NCBI RefSeq assembly: GCF_001578105.1
Contig: NZ_CP014275.1
Coordinates: 2,418,001-2,482,000 of the forward strand
DNA: 64,000 nucleotides
Direction of reading: 5' to 3'
Origin: Martelella sp. AD-3
GTDB lineage: Bacteria > Pseudomonadota > Alphaproteobacteria > Rhizobiales > Rhizobiaceae
In this document: piece by piece, positions 54,884 through 62,779 of the stretch
Layout: every line of letters begins with the position of its first letter
Position numbering within the stretch: position 1 is the first letter of the stretch
Program-made: the position numbers and the translations under genes
Notes under the pieces: model-generated
The model's input: only the letters and a program-made list of their open reading frames with translations
Told to the model about the DNA's origin: nothing
Databases searched by the model: none

Positions 54884-55706
54884 CAGACGACGCTCGCTGA
54901 TCTACTGGATCATCCTTTCGCCGCTGCTGCTGATCAATCTCTTCCCCTTTGCGGTGATGATTTCCACCGCTCTGACGCCGGCCGACGAGGTGGTGTCCGG
55001 CGACACGCAATGGATCCCCAGCCGTTTTGCCTGGGAAAACTTTGTGGACATGTGGCAGACGGTCGATTTCGGCACGGCCCTGATGAACTCGCTGGTGGTC
55101 GGCGTCGTGACGACCGTGCTGACGATCGTCGTTTCGGTTCCCGCCGCCTATGCCATGGTGAGGCTCGACTTCAAGGGCAAGACGGCCTTCCAGACCTTCC
55201 TGCTGATCACCCAGATGTTTTCTCCGGTCGTGCTGGTGATCGGGCTATTCCGGCTTGTGGTCGGCATCGGCGCACTCGATTCGCTGGTCGCGCTCTCCGT
55301 CCTTTACTGCTGCTTCCACATCGCGTTCGCCGTCTGGATGCTGCGCTCCTATTTCGCCTCCATCCCGGCGGAACTGGAACACGCCGCCTGGCTCGAGGGC
55401 GCGTCCGCCTTCCACGCCATCCGCACGGTCTTCGTTCCCATGGCAGCCCCCGCCGTTGCGGTCACGGCGATCTTCACCTTCATCGGCGCCTGGAACGAAT
55501 ACGCGCTTGCGCTCGCCATCCTGCGCTCTTCCGAACATTACACCCTGCCGCTCAAGATCGCGGCGCTCTCCTCCGGCCGTTACCAGGTCGAATGGCATCA
55601 TGTGATGGCGGCCACCTTCGTTGCCACCATTCCCGTCGCCATCATCTTCATGTGGCTGCAGCGCCATATGATCACCGGGCTTTCCGGCGGCGCTGTGAAG
55701 GGTTGA
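54876..55706 (+). CDS. ABC transporter permease (MalG/UgpE type)
   Basis: 276 residues from the ATG at 54876, which has AAGGA nine bases upstream and lies inside the end of the previous gene. Six hydrophobic segments and the EAA loop ELEHAAWLEGASAFHAIRTV. Partner of the preceding permease. Confidence 0.93.
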   Translation: MPDRRRSLIYWIILSPLLLINLFPFAVMISTALTPADEVVSGDTQWIPSRFAWENFVDMWQTVDFGTALMNSLVVGVVTTVLTIVVSVPAAYAMVRLDFKGKTAFQTFLLITQMFSPVVLVIGLFRLVVGIGALDSLVALSVLYCCFHIAFAVWMLRSYFASIPAELEHAAWLEGASAFHAIRTVFVPMAAPAVAVTAIFTFIGAWNEYALALAILRSSEHYTLPLKIAALSSGRYQVEWHHVMAATFVATIPVAIIFMWLQRHMITGLSGGAVKG

Positions 55707-55733
55707 GACCCAAAAGACAAAGGAAAACACAAG

Positions 55734-56120
55734 ATGTCCACAATCGAACATTTTCACGCACCCGAGACCTCGCCGAGCGCCGCCCCCCTGAGCCCCGCCG
55801 TCCGCGCCGGCGATTTCGTGTTCGTCTCCGGCCAGGTGCCGGTCATGGATGACGGCTCCATCGCTGCCCATGACATCGAGGCGCAAACGACGCAGGTGAT
55901 GAAGAACATCGAAAAGGCGCTGAGGCTTGCCGGCTGCGCAATGTCCGATATCTGCAAGACCACCGCATGGCTGCATGACGCCCGCGATTTTGGCCGCTTC
56001 AACAAGGCCTATTCGGCCTTCTTCACGCCCGGCAAGTTCCCGGCGCGGACCACAAGCGAGGCGAAGCTGATGATCAACATTCTCGTCGAGATCGAGGCCG
56101 TCGCCTACAAGCCGCTATAG
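55734..56120 (+). CDS. RidA/YjgF-family protein with altered active-site residue
   Basis: 128 residues, full-length RidA fold: LSPAVRAGDFVFVSGQVP (near residue 22), QTTQVMKNIEKALRLAG and FPARTTSEAKLMINILVEIE. In RidA proper an Arg in the position of the Lys of EAKL is needed for imine hydrolysis; here it appears to be Lys, so the protein may belong to a Rid subfamily without that activity. It lies between the transporter and the deacetylase, so a role in the same pathway is likely. Confidence 0.88.
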   Translation: MSTIEHFHAPETSPSAAPLSPAVRAGDFVFVSGQVPVMDDGSIAAHDIEAQTTQVMKNIEKALRLAGCAMSDICKTTAWLHDARDFGRFNKAYSAFFTPGKFPARTTSEAKLMINILVEIEAVAYKPL

Positions 56121-56193
56121 GATCCGAGCACCACGAACGAACAAGAACGATCCGCCACCAGCAATTGGCGGGCACGATATGGAGTCCCATGAA

Positions 56194-57399
56194 ATGACAG
56201 CATCCGCAGCGCCTGCCGCCTATGACCTTATCCTGAAAGGCGGGCGCGTGATCGATGAGCGAAACGGCCTTGACGGCTTTTTTGACGTGGCCATCAGCGA
56301 CGGCAAGATCGCCGCCGTCGCAGCCGGTATACCCGTCGCCGGCGCAAGATCGGTTCACGATGTCAAAGGCAGGATCGTCGCTCCCGGCCTGATCGATCTC
56401 CACACCCATGTCTATCACAAGGCAACCTCGCTCAGCGTCGATCCGGACATGATCGCGCGCCGCTCGGCGATGACGACGCTGGTGGATGCGGGCAGCGCGG
56501 GTGCCGGCAATTATGACGGGTTCCGCGACTATGTGATGGCCAATTCCCCCTATCGCATCCTGGCCTTTCTCAACATTTCCTTTCCCGGCATTTTCGGCTT
56601 CGACAAGGGGCTGTTCATCGGCGAGGCAACGCTGCGCGAAATGCTCCCCGTGGACCGTTGCGTGGCCAAGATCGAGGCAAACCGCGACAGGATCATCGGC
56701 GTCAAGGTGCGTATCGGCGGACCGGCCACCGGCGAACTGGCGCTCGGCGCGCTGGAACTGGCGCTGGAAGCCGCCGACAAGGTCGGCCTGCCGCTGATGA
56801 CCCATATCGGCGGTCCGCCGCCAAGCTATGCCGATGTCGTCTCGATGCTCCGGCCCGGCGACATCCTCACCCATTGCTACCGCCCCTCGCCCAATTCGGC
56901 GCTCACCGAAGACGGTGAAATTCTCCCCGAAATCACCGCCGCGCGCAAACGCGGCGTGCTCTTCGATATCGCCCACGGCATGGGCGCATTTTCCTACGAA
57001 ACGGCGGAACCGGCGATCCGGCAGAACTTTCTGCCGGACATCATTTCCTCCGATGTCCATGTCGTCGCCGTCGAGGGACCGGGCTATGATCTGCTTCACG
57101 TCATGAGCAAGCTCTATAATTGCGGCCTGTCCCTCCCCGACGTGATCGGCATGTCGACGAGCCGCCCTGCTCTTTCGATCCGCCGGCCCGACCTTGGCCA
57201 TCTCGGCGTCGGCGCGCCCGCCGATATCTCCGTGCTCGATGATTGCGAGGCGGATTTCATCTTCTCCGACGTGCGCGGCGAGAAACGGCCGGGCAAACGC
57301 ATCCTCCAGCCGGTTGCCTGCTATCTCGGCGGCACGGCAATGGAGGTGGGGCGACGTCCCTTCGAGGAACCCTTCCTCACGCGTTGCGGCTGTTGCTGA
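56194..57399 (+). CDS. Amidohydrolase/deacetylase family protein (cog3964 type)
   Basis: 401 residues from the ATG at 56194, which has GGAG nine bases upstream; an ATG five codons earlier is possible. Amidohydrolase superfamily: metal-binding IDLHTHVYH (near residue 65), the lysine to be carboxylated in IGVKVRIG (near residue 173), MTHIGGPP, ILTHCYRP and SSDVHVVA. The closest recalled characterised relative is Agrobacterium Atu3266 of cog3964, which deacetylates N- or O-acetyl acids such as acetyl-(R)-mandelate, not dihydroorotate. Probably removes an acyl group from the imported compound. Confidence 0.85.
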   Translation: MTASAAPAAYDLILKGGRVIDERNGLDGFFDVAISDGKIAAVAAGIPVAGARSVHDVKGRIVAPGLIDLHTHVYHKATSLSVDPDMIARRSAMTTLVDAGSAGAGNYDGFRDYVMANSPYRILAFLNISFPGIFGFDKGLFIGEATLREMLPVDRCVAKIEANRDRIIGVKVRIGGPATGELALGALELALEAADKVGLPLMTHIGGPPPSYADVVSMLRPGDILTHCYRPSPNSALTEDGEILPEITAARKRGVLFDIAHGMGAFSYETAEPAIRQNFLPDIISSDVHVVAVEGPGYDLLHVMSKLYNCGLSLPDVIGMSTSRPALSIRRPDLGHLGVGAPADISVLDDCEADFIFSDVRGEKRPGKRILQPVACYLGGTAMEVGRRPFEEPFLTRCGCC

Positions 57400-57411
57400 G
57401 GGGCCCGGACG

Positions 57412-58164
57412 ATGGCCATGATCGAGATCTGCGTCGAAGGGTTTGAGGAAGCGCTTGCGGCGGAGCAGGCAGGCGCTGACCGGGTGGAGCTTTGCGCAGC
57501 GCTTTCGGAGGGCGGGATCACCCCGAGCATTGCCCAGATCCGCCTTGCCACGGCGCGGTGTTCGATACCGGTCTACGTCATCATCCGCCCGCGCGGCGGC
57601 GATTTTCTCTACACCGAGGCTGAATTCGAGGCGATCCTGGAGGATATCGCGGCGGCGAAGACAGAAGGCGCCGATGGCGTGGTCATCGGCTTTCTCACTG
57701 AGGATGGCCGCATCGATATCGCGCGCATGAAAAAGGCCGTCGCGGCCGCCCGTCCCATGGGCGTCACCTGCCACCGCGCCTTCGACATGACCCGCGATCC
57801 AGAGGAAGCGATCGACGACCTGATTGCGGCCGGTGTCGACCGGGTACTGTCCTCCGGCCAGTGCAGCAATGCGCAGGATGGTCTTGGCGTCCTCAAAGCC
57901 ATGATCGGCCACGCAGACGGACGCATCATCGTCATGGTCTGCGGCGATCCGGACCCGCGCCTGCTGTTTGACGGACCGGTCAGACCCGACGCCATCGACT
58001 TCCATTTCGGCGCGACCGGTTACCGCGAGAGCCCGATGCGGTTCCGAAATCCCCGTGTCTTCATGGGCAAGGAACAGGACAACCGCGAATATCGCCGCCG
58101 CGCGCTCGACGGCGAAGCCATCGCGGCACGGGCTGAAAGGCTTCTCCGCCTCGCGGCATCCTGA
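57412..58164 (+). CDS. cutC: CutC-family protein
   Basis: 250 residues, TIM-barrel CutC family: MIEICVEGFEEALAAEQAGADRVELC start, YVIIRPRGGDFLYTEAEFE, the MGVTCHRAFDMTRDP motif and LSSGQ. CutC was linked to copper homeostasis in E. coli, but that role is disputed. Here it sits 12 bases after the deacetylase gene in a catabolic operon, so an enzymatic role in the pathway is more likely than copper handling. Confidence 0.9.
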   Translation: MAMIEICVEGFEEALAAEQAGADRVELCAALSEGGITPSIAQIRLATARCSIPVYVIIRPRGGDFLYTEAEFEAILEDIAAAKTEGADGVVIGFLTEDGRIDIARMKKAVAAARPMGVTCHRAFDMTRDPEEAIDDLIAAGVDRVLSSGQCSNAQDGLGVLKAMIGHADGRIIVMVCGDPDPRLLFDGPVRPDAIDFHFGATGYRESPMRFRNPRVFMGKEQDNREYRRRALDGEAIAARAERLLRLAAS

Positions 58165-58236
58165 CCCGCGGGCGGGAACCAAAACATCACTCCGGCAGTT
58201 GATCGGGCATCGGTCCAATCATCCGGAGTTACAGAC

Positions 58237-59004
58237 ATGACACAGAAGGTGGCACTCGTGACGGGCGCGGGGTCCGGCATCGGCCGCGCTTCGGCACTCG
58301 CCCTAGCGGCCGATGGCATGGCCATTGGCGTTCTCGGGCACACGCCCGAGGAGAACCAGGAAACCGTCGACGCAATCAGGGCGGAAGGCGGCACCGCGCT
58401 TTCGCTTTCGGCGGACGTGACCAGCGCCGAAGAATTGAGCGCGGCGCTCGATGAGCTGGTCTCCGCCCATGGCCGGCTCGACGCGGTGGTCGCCAATGCC
58501 GGCATCAACGGCGTCTGGGCTCCCGTCGACGAGCTTGACCCGGCCGATTTCGACAAGACGATCGCCGTCAACCTGCGGGGCACCTTCCTGACCATTCGGG
58601 CAACGGTTCCCTATCTCAAAAAGGCGGGCGGCGGCTCCATCACCGTCATTTCCTCGATCAACGGCACGCGCAAGTTCACCTCTCCCGGCGCCACCGCCTA
58701 CTCGGCGACCAAGGCCGCGCAACTGGCAATGGTTCAGCAACTCGCGCCGGAACTCGGCCAGGCGAGAATCCGCATCAACGCCATCTGTCCGGGCGCAATC
58801 GATACGGAGATCGGTGACAACACCGAAATTCGCAACGCCGAGAAAAGCGGCATTGGCGCAGAAGCACACATACCGCTGACGAACGACAAAGCCGGCTCGG
58901 CCGAGGATATTGCCGCCGTCGTCTCGTTTCTCGCCTCAGACAAGGCGAGCCATGTTACCGGAACCCCGATCTGGGTTGATGGCGGCCAGAGCCTCGTGAC
59001 CTGA
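58237..59004 (+). CDS. Short-chain dehydrogenase/reductase
   Basis: 255 residues. NAD(P)-binding TGAGSGIGRAS (near residue 9), VVANAGINGVW, catalytic Ser in ISSINGTRK (near residue 143) and YSATKAAQ (near residue 157). FabG/2-deoxy-gluconate dehydrogenase-like; substrate unknown. Last gene of the plus-strand arm, 72 bases after cutC. Confidence 0.92.
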   Translation: MTQKVALVTGAGSGIGRASALALAADGMAIGVLGHTPEENQETVDAIRAEGGTALSLSADVTSAEELSAALDELVSAHGRLDAVVANAGINGVWAPVDELDPADFDKTIAVNLRGTFLTIRATVPYLKKAGGGSITVISSINGTRKFTSPGATAYSATKAAQLAMVQQLAPELGQARIRINAICPGAIDTEIGDNTEIRNAEKSGIGAEAHIPLTNDKAGSAEDIAAVVSFLASDKASHVTGTPIWVDGGQSLVT

Positions 59005-59523
59005 CCGCTCATGAAAAAGCCCGCCCTTCGAACGCGTCGAGGGCGGGCGCCTGCGGCTTGCTGCGATGACGGGTCCAGGGTCTCTTCATCCCTGCCATCG
59101 GCGCTCGCCCCGACGTCTTGACAGGCTCGGGGGCCGCAATTATGAATGCATTTGCGACGTCTGCCCGCAGGAGCCTGAAATGCCGGACCCGATCCAGTCC
59201 GCCACAAGCACGAACCGGAAAGCCTGGGCGCTGCGTCGGTCGGCCGGCTTGCGCGGTTGCCTTCGATTTGCCGCATATCTGGAGAAGAAGCGGCTCCGGC
59301 GGTTCGAAAAAAACAGGAGCTGGCCGGAAATATCTCACGTGAGCCAGCCCGATACCGCCGGCTGTTGTTGTTCCGGTGACGACGCCTTTCTCGGCCGTCG
59401 CGAACCTCATGGATCATCTTCGACAGCCGAGGGCAACGACCAGGGTCAACCACCAGAAGAGGGCCGATCGCACGGGTTCATTCAACCTGTCGAAGAGGCC
59501 GCGGACGAAAGGAGACCCGGACC
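59005..59523. other. Intergenic region between the SDR and sdaC-like genes
   Basis: 519 bases with no gene I can support. It contains an intrinsic-terminator-like hairpin at 59014-59048 and, near the right end, the leader of the transporter (AAAGGAGACCCGGACC before the ATG). Open frames in both directions lack family features. Confidence 0.5.
59014..59048 (-). terminator. Terminator-like hairpin with its T-run on the minus strand
   Basis: GCCCGCCCT/AGGGCGGGC, a perfect 9-bp stem with a 12-base loop, preceded by AAAAA. On the minus strand this reads hairpin then TTTTT. It is 15 bases past the plus-strand SDR stop, and no minus-strand gene ends here. Confidence 0.65.
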
Positions 59524-60807
59524 ATGACCATCGAAGCCGAACCGAGCACGGAAGAACAGCCGATCCCACCCTCGGGAGCTGTCTCCTGGGAACACAAGGA
59601 CACGCTCTGGTGCATCAGCCTTTTCGGAACGGCGGTGGGCGCAGGCATTCTGTTCCTGCCGATCACCGCCGGGCAATCGGGTTTCTGGCCATTGCTCGCC
59701 GTGACGATCCTGATCGGACCGATGGTCTATCTTTCGCACCGCGCCCTTGCCAGGTTTGTCCTTTCATCGCGCGTCGCGACGTCCGACATTACGGATGTTG
59801 TCGAGGAGCACTTCGGCCTGGTTGCCGGCAACCTGATAACGGTCCTCTACTTCTTCGCGATATATCCGATCGTGCTTATCTACGGCGTCGGCATCACGAA
59901 TACGGTCGACAGTTTCATCGTCAACCAGATGCAGCTTCAGCCCCCGCCCCGCTGGCTTCTGTCCCTGTCGCTTATTCTGTTGATGATGAGCGTGATGATG
60001 GCTGGCGAAAATGTCATGCTGAAGGTCACGGAGTTTCTTGTCTACCCGCTGATCGTCATTCTCTTCGGCCTCTCCATCTACCTTATTCCGAGGTGGAATT
60101 ATGCCGTTGTGTTTGAAGTTCCGTCAGCGAAGGACTTTCTCGTTACGATCTGGCTTACGCTTCCGGTGCTCGTTTTTTCCTTCAATCACAGCCCGGCAAT
60201 ATCCAGCTTTGCTCAGCTGCAACGGCGCGACCATGGTTCGAACGCCGTCAGGAAAAGCGATTCCATTCTCAGGGTCACGGCGTCCATGCTTCTGGTGTTC
60301 GTCATGTTCTTTGTCTTTTCATGCATCATGTGCCTTTCGCCGGAACAGTTCATCGAGGCGAAAAGACAGAATATTTCGATCCTCTCCTTCTTCGCGAACG
60401 CGTTCGACAATCCGGTCATTTCGTTTCTGGGGCCGGTCGTGTCTTTCGCTGCACTCGTGAGCTCGTTTTTCGGCCACTATCTCGGCGCGCGGGAAGGAAT
60501 GCGCGGCATCATAAACCAGCAGGCCCGCAATATGGGTTTCGAAACAAATTCGAGGAAGCTCAATATTTTCATAGTCCTGTTCTTCATACTGAGCGTCTGG
60601 ATCGTTGCGATCGTCAATCCCTCAATTCTCGGACTTATCGAGACGCTCATCGGGCCCCTGATTGCGGCGATCTTGTTCTTGCTGCCCATGTACGCCATCC
60701 ACCGGGTTCCCGCCATGGCCAGGTACAAGGGGCGCGTCAGCAATGTATTCGTCACGGCAACAGGTATTGCCGCCGTTTCCGCGATCTTCTTCCAGATCCT
60801 GCGGTAG
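59524..60807 (+). CDS. HAAAP-family amino-acid permease (SdaC/TdcC type)
   Basis: 427 residues, about 11 membrane segments, ATG preceded by AAAGGAGACCCGGACC. The start [19 protein letters not shown] is characteristic of the hydroxy/aromatic amino-acid permease family, and [12 protein letters not shown] and the final helices fit SdaC/TdcC serine/threonine symporters. Probably imports serine or threonine with protons or sodium. Monocistronic. Confidence 0.92.
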   Translation: MTIEAEPSTEEQPIPPSGAVSWEHKDTLWCISLFGTAVGAGILFLPITAGQSGFWPLLAVTILIGPMVYLSHRALARFVLSSRVATSDITDVVEEHFGLVAGNLITVLYFFAIYPIVLIYGVGITNTVDSFIVNQMQLQPPPRWLLSLSLILLMMSVMMAGENVMLKVTEFLVYPLIVILFGLSIYLIPRWNYAVVFEVPSAKDFLVTIWLTLPVLVFSFNHSPAISSFAQLQRRDHGSNAVRKSDSILRVTASMLLVFVMFFVFSCIMCLSPEQFIEAKRQNISILSFFANAFDNPVISFLGPVVSFAALVSSFFGHYLGAREGMRGIINQQARNMGFETNSRKLNIFIVLFFILSVWIVAIVNPSILGLIETLIGPLIAAILFLLPMYAIHRVPAMARYKGRVSNVFVTATGIAAVSAIFFQILR

Positions 60808-60914
60808 GCAGAACCGTTTCCGGCACTCCGGGCCGCGACCGGACAGGCAAAATGAGGCCCACCCTCCTGAACATTGGACGGCGGGCGTTCGATGAAGGCT
60901 TCGACGCTGCAGAA

Positions 60915-61226
60915 TCAGGCAAGACTGCCGGCGGATGGCGCGGTCGTTCGCATTGCTTTCGCATCACCGCCGCGCGGAGCCGGCTGCATGAGACCCGCCT
61001 CCAGCATGGCCGAGATAAAGGCCTCGCGGGAAACTTCCAGCTTGCCGTTGTGGGCGGCGGCTTCGGCGCAGAGGCCGGAGGCGCTCAGATAATGCCGGCC
61101 TTCCTTCTTGTGGCAATGATCCCGCAGGAAATCCGCGGCCTCCTCGGGACCTTCGATCGTGACGGCATCGCCATTCGCCGTCAGCACATGCACGGGGATG
61201 CTCCAATATGTGGCAAGCTTGGACAT
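60915..61226 (-). CDS. DUF982 domain protein
   Basis: 103 residues from the ATG at 61226, preceded by GAGGAAAAAAAAC. DUF982 pattern: WSIPVHVLTANGDAVTIEGP, EEAADFLRDHC, the HYLSASGLCAEAA segment and SREAFISAMLEAG. DUF982 is largely restricted to rhizobia and related bacteria and its function is unknown. It converges on the transporter gene. Confidence 0.85.
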   Translation of the reverse strand: MSKLATYWSIPVHVLTANGDAVTIEGPEEAADFLRDHCHKKEGRHYLSASGLCAEAAAHNGKLEVSREAFISAMLEAGLMQPAPRGGDAKAMRTTAPSAGSLA

Positions 61227-61425
61227 GTTTTTTTTCCTCGTCTCGTTTTCCGCCATTGCCGGCAAAAGCCGACATCTGTCACTCAAGAACCAAAAAAACC
61301 GGCAATTTGTTCCTGCGATTTTCTCAATAAAAACCAATAGTGTGGCGGCTTGGCGGCGGCAATTTGCACAGTCCGGGACGGCGCGCGTTCAGGCAGCGAA
61401 GACGAGCCCCGGAGCGGCCCGCGCC

Positions 61426-62442
61426 TTACCGGCGCGGCGCGGCGGTCGACTGGCGGACGATCAGTTCGGTCGGCAGCGTGATCCGGTTGCTCGGCGCATC
61501 GAGCCCGCCGATCCGGGCCAGAAGCGTGTTCATCGCCGAGCGGCCGATCTGGCGCAGCGGCTGGCGGATCGTCGTCAGCGGCGGATGCATCTGCTGGGCG
61601 ATGGCGATATCGTCGAAGCCGATCAGCGATATGTCTTCGGGAATCCGCAACCCCTTCTCCCTGAGCGCCTGGCTGGCGCCGAGCGCGCTGATGTCGTTGG
61701 CGGCGAAAATCGCCGTCGGCCGGTGTTTCAACGCCAGAAGCCGCTTTGCCGCATCGAAGCCGCTCTTTTGCAGGAAGTCGCCATCGACGACGAGGTCCGG
61801 ATCGCGGTCGAGGCCGAACTGGGCAACGGCATCGCGATAACCCGCCAGACGCTCGCGCGCGGAACGCAGGCGGTTGTCGCCGGAAATGAAGCCGATGCGC
61901 CGATGGCCGAGATCGGCGAGGTGGCGCACGGCCAGCCGCGCGCCCTGATAGCTGTCGCCGTCGACCGAGGGAAAGGGCGGATCGTCATAAAGCGTATCGA
62001 TCGTCACCACCGGTAATGCTTCGCTGGCGATCTGCTCCAGATAGCTCGCCTCGTAAGGCAGGATGGCGATGATGCCGCCGGCAATCTGCTGCAAGAGGCT
62101 TGCCACGCTGCTCGGCGCGGTGCTGTCGCGGTCGGGCAGCGAATAGACGAGCGCCTCGTAGCCGGCGCTTTTCGCCGCGCCGCTGATGCCGAGCACGATG
62201 TCGCTGGTAAAGGGCGCATGGAGTTCGGCCATCACCCCGATGATTCGCGAGCGGCCATTGGAAAGCTTCTGGGCAAAGGGATTGACCGAATAGCCCATCT
62301 CGTCGGCGATGCGCAGGATATCCTCGCGCGTCTCGGCCGAAACGCCCGGCTGGTTGTTGAGCGCGCGCGACGCCGTCATCCGCGAGACGCCCGCGACTTT
62401 TGCAATTTCGGCCAGCGTGGCCGCCCGCTTCTTCACCGCCAA
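61426..62442 (-). CDS. LacI-family transcriptional regulator
   Basis: 338 residues with the helix-turn-helix ATLAEIAKVAGVSRMTASRA and the hinge SNGRSRIIGV, then a periplasmic-binding-like sensor domain (YSLPDRDSTAPSS, IGFDDIAIAQQMHPPLTTI). Divergent from the ABC sugar-binding protein gene at 62780, whose transcription it probably controls through the palindrome at 62719-62732. Confidence 0.93.
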   Translation of the reverse strand: MAVKKRAATLAEIAKVAGVSRMTASRALNNQPGVSAETREDILRIADEMGYSVNPFAQKLSNGRSRIIGVMAELHAPFTSDIVLGISGAAKSAGYEALVYSLPDRDSTAPSSVASLLQQIAGGIIAILPYEASYLEQIASEALPVVTIDTLYDDPPFPSVDGDSYQGARLAVRHLADLGHRRIGFISGDNRLRSARERLAGYRDAVAQFGLDRDPDLVVDGDFLQKSGFDAAKRLLALKHRPTAIFAANDISALGASQALREKGLRIPEDISLIGFDDIAIAQQMHPPLTTIRQPLRQIGRSAMNTLLARIGGLDAPSNRITLPTELIVRQSTAAPRR

Positions 62443-62779
62443 AATGCGATCCCCCGTCGCGCCCTCAGTCGCGCCTCAACGGCGTCGCGCGCGCGGCATC
62501 GGCTGAAGATACCTGAACGATCAACGCCTTATTCCCCTTGCAGCTTTCCCCGGCGCTCGGCCGGGCAAAGGTTTCGATTAGCACAGTTCCGTCACAATAG
62601 CGACACGAACGCACGAGCCGTGCCATCGGCCCTTCGCTCCGTTCGCTCGCGCGGCTGATTCCGCATCGGAAAACCGTCGCTTGTTTACAGATAGCGAAAC
62701 CTGATTGACACATCGTATCGTTACCGGTAACGTACCTCATATCGTAAGATTTACAACTTGTCTTGCATGGGAGGACACA
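62443..62779. other. Intergenic region between the LacI regulator and the binding-protein gene
   Basis: 337 bases. Contains the 14-bp perfect palindrome at 62719-62732 and, next to the start codon, GGGAGGACACA as ribosome binding site. I see no gene in the remaining part. Confidence 0.6.
62719..62732. promoter_or_regulatory. LacI-type operator: 14-bp perfect palindrome CGTTACCGGTAACG
   Basis: Perfect palindrome with central CCGG, about 48 bases before the binding-protein start codon and in the shared promoter region with the divergent LacI gene. Central CG and this symmetry are typical of LacI-family sites. Confidence 0.6.

Noticed and set aside
56074..58218. 714-codon open frame on the minus strand
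   Set aside because: Antisense to the deacetylase and cutC genes, with no domain and shadow-type composition.
58734..59453. Minus-strand frame reading through the SDR end and the gap before the sdaC-like gene
   Set aside because: It reads across a terminator hairpin and through a real gene on the other strand; composition not protein-like.
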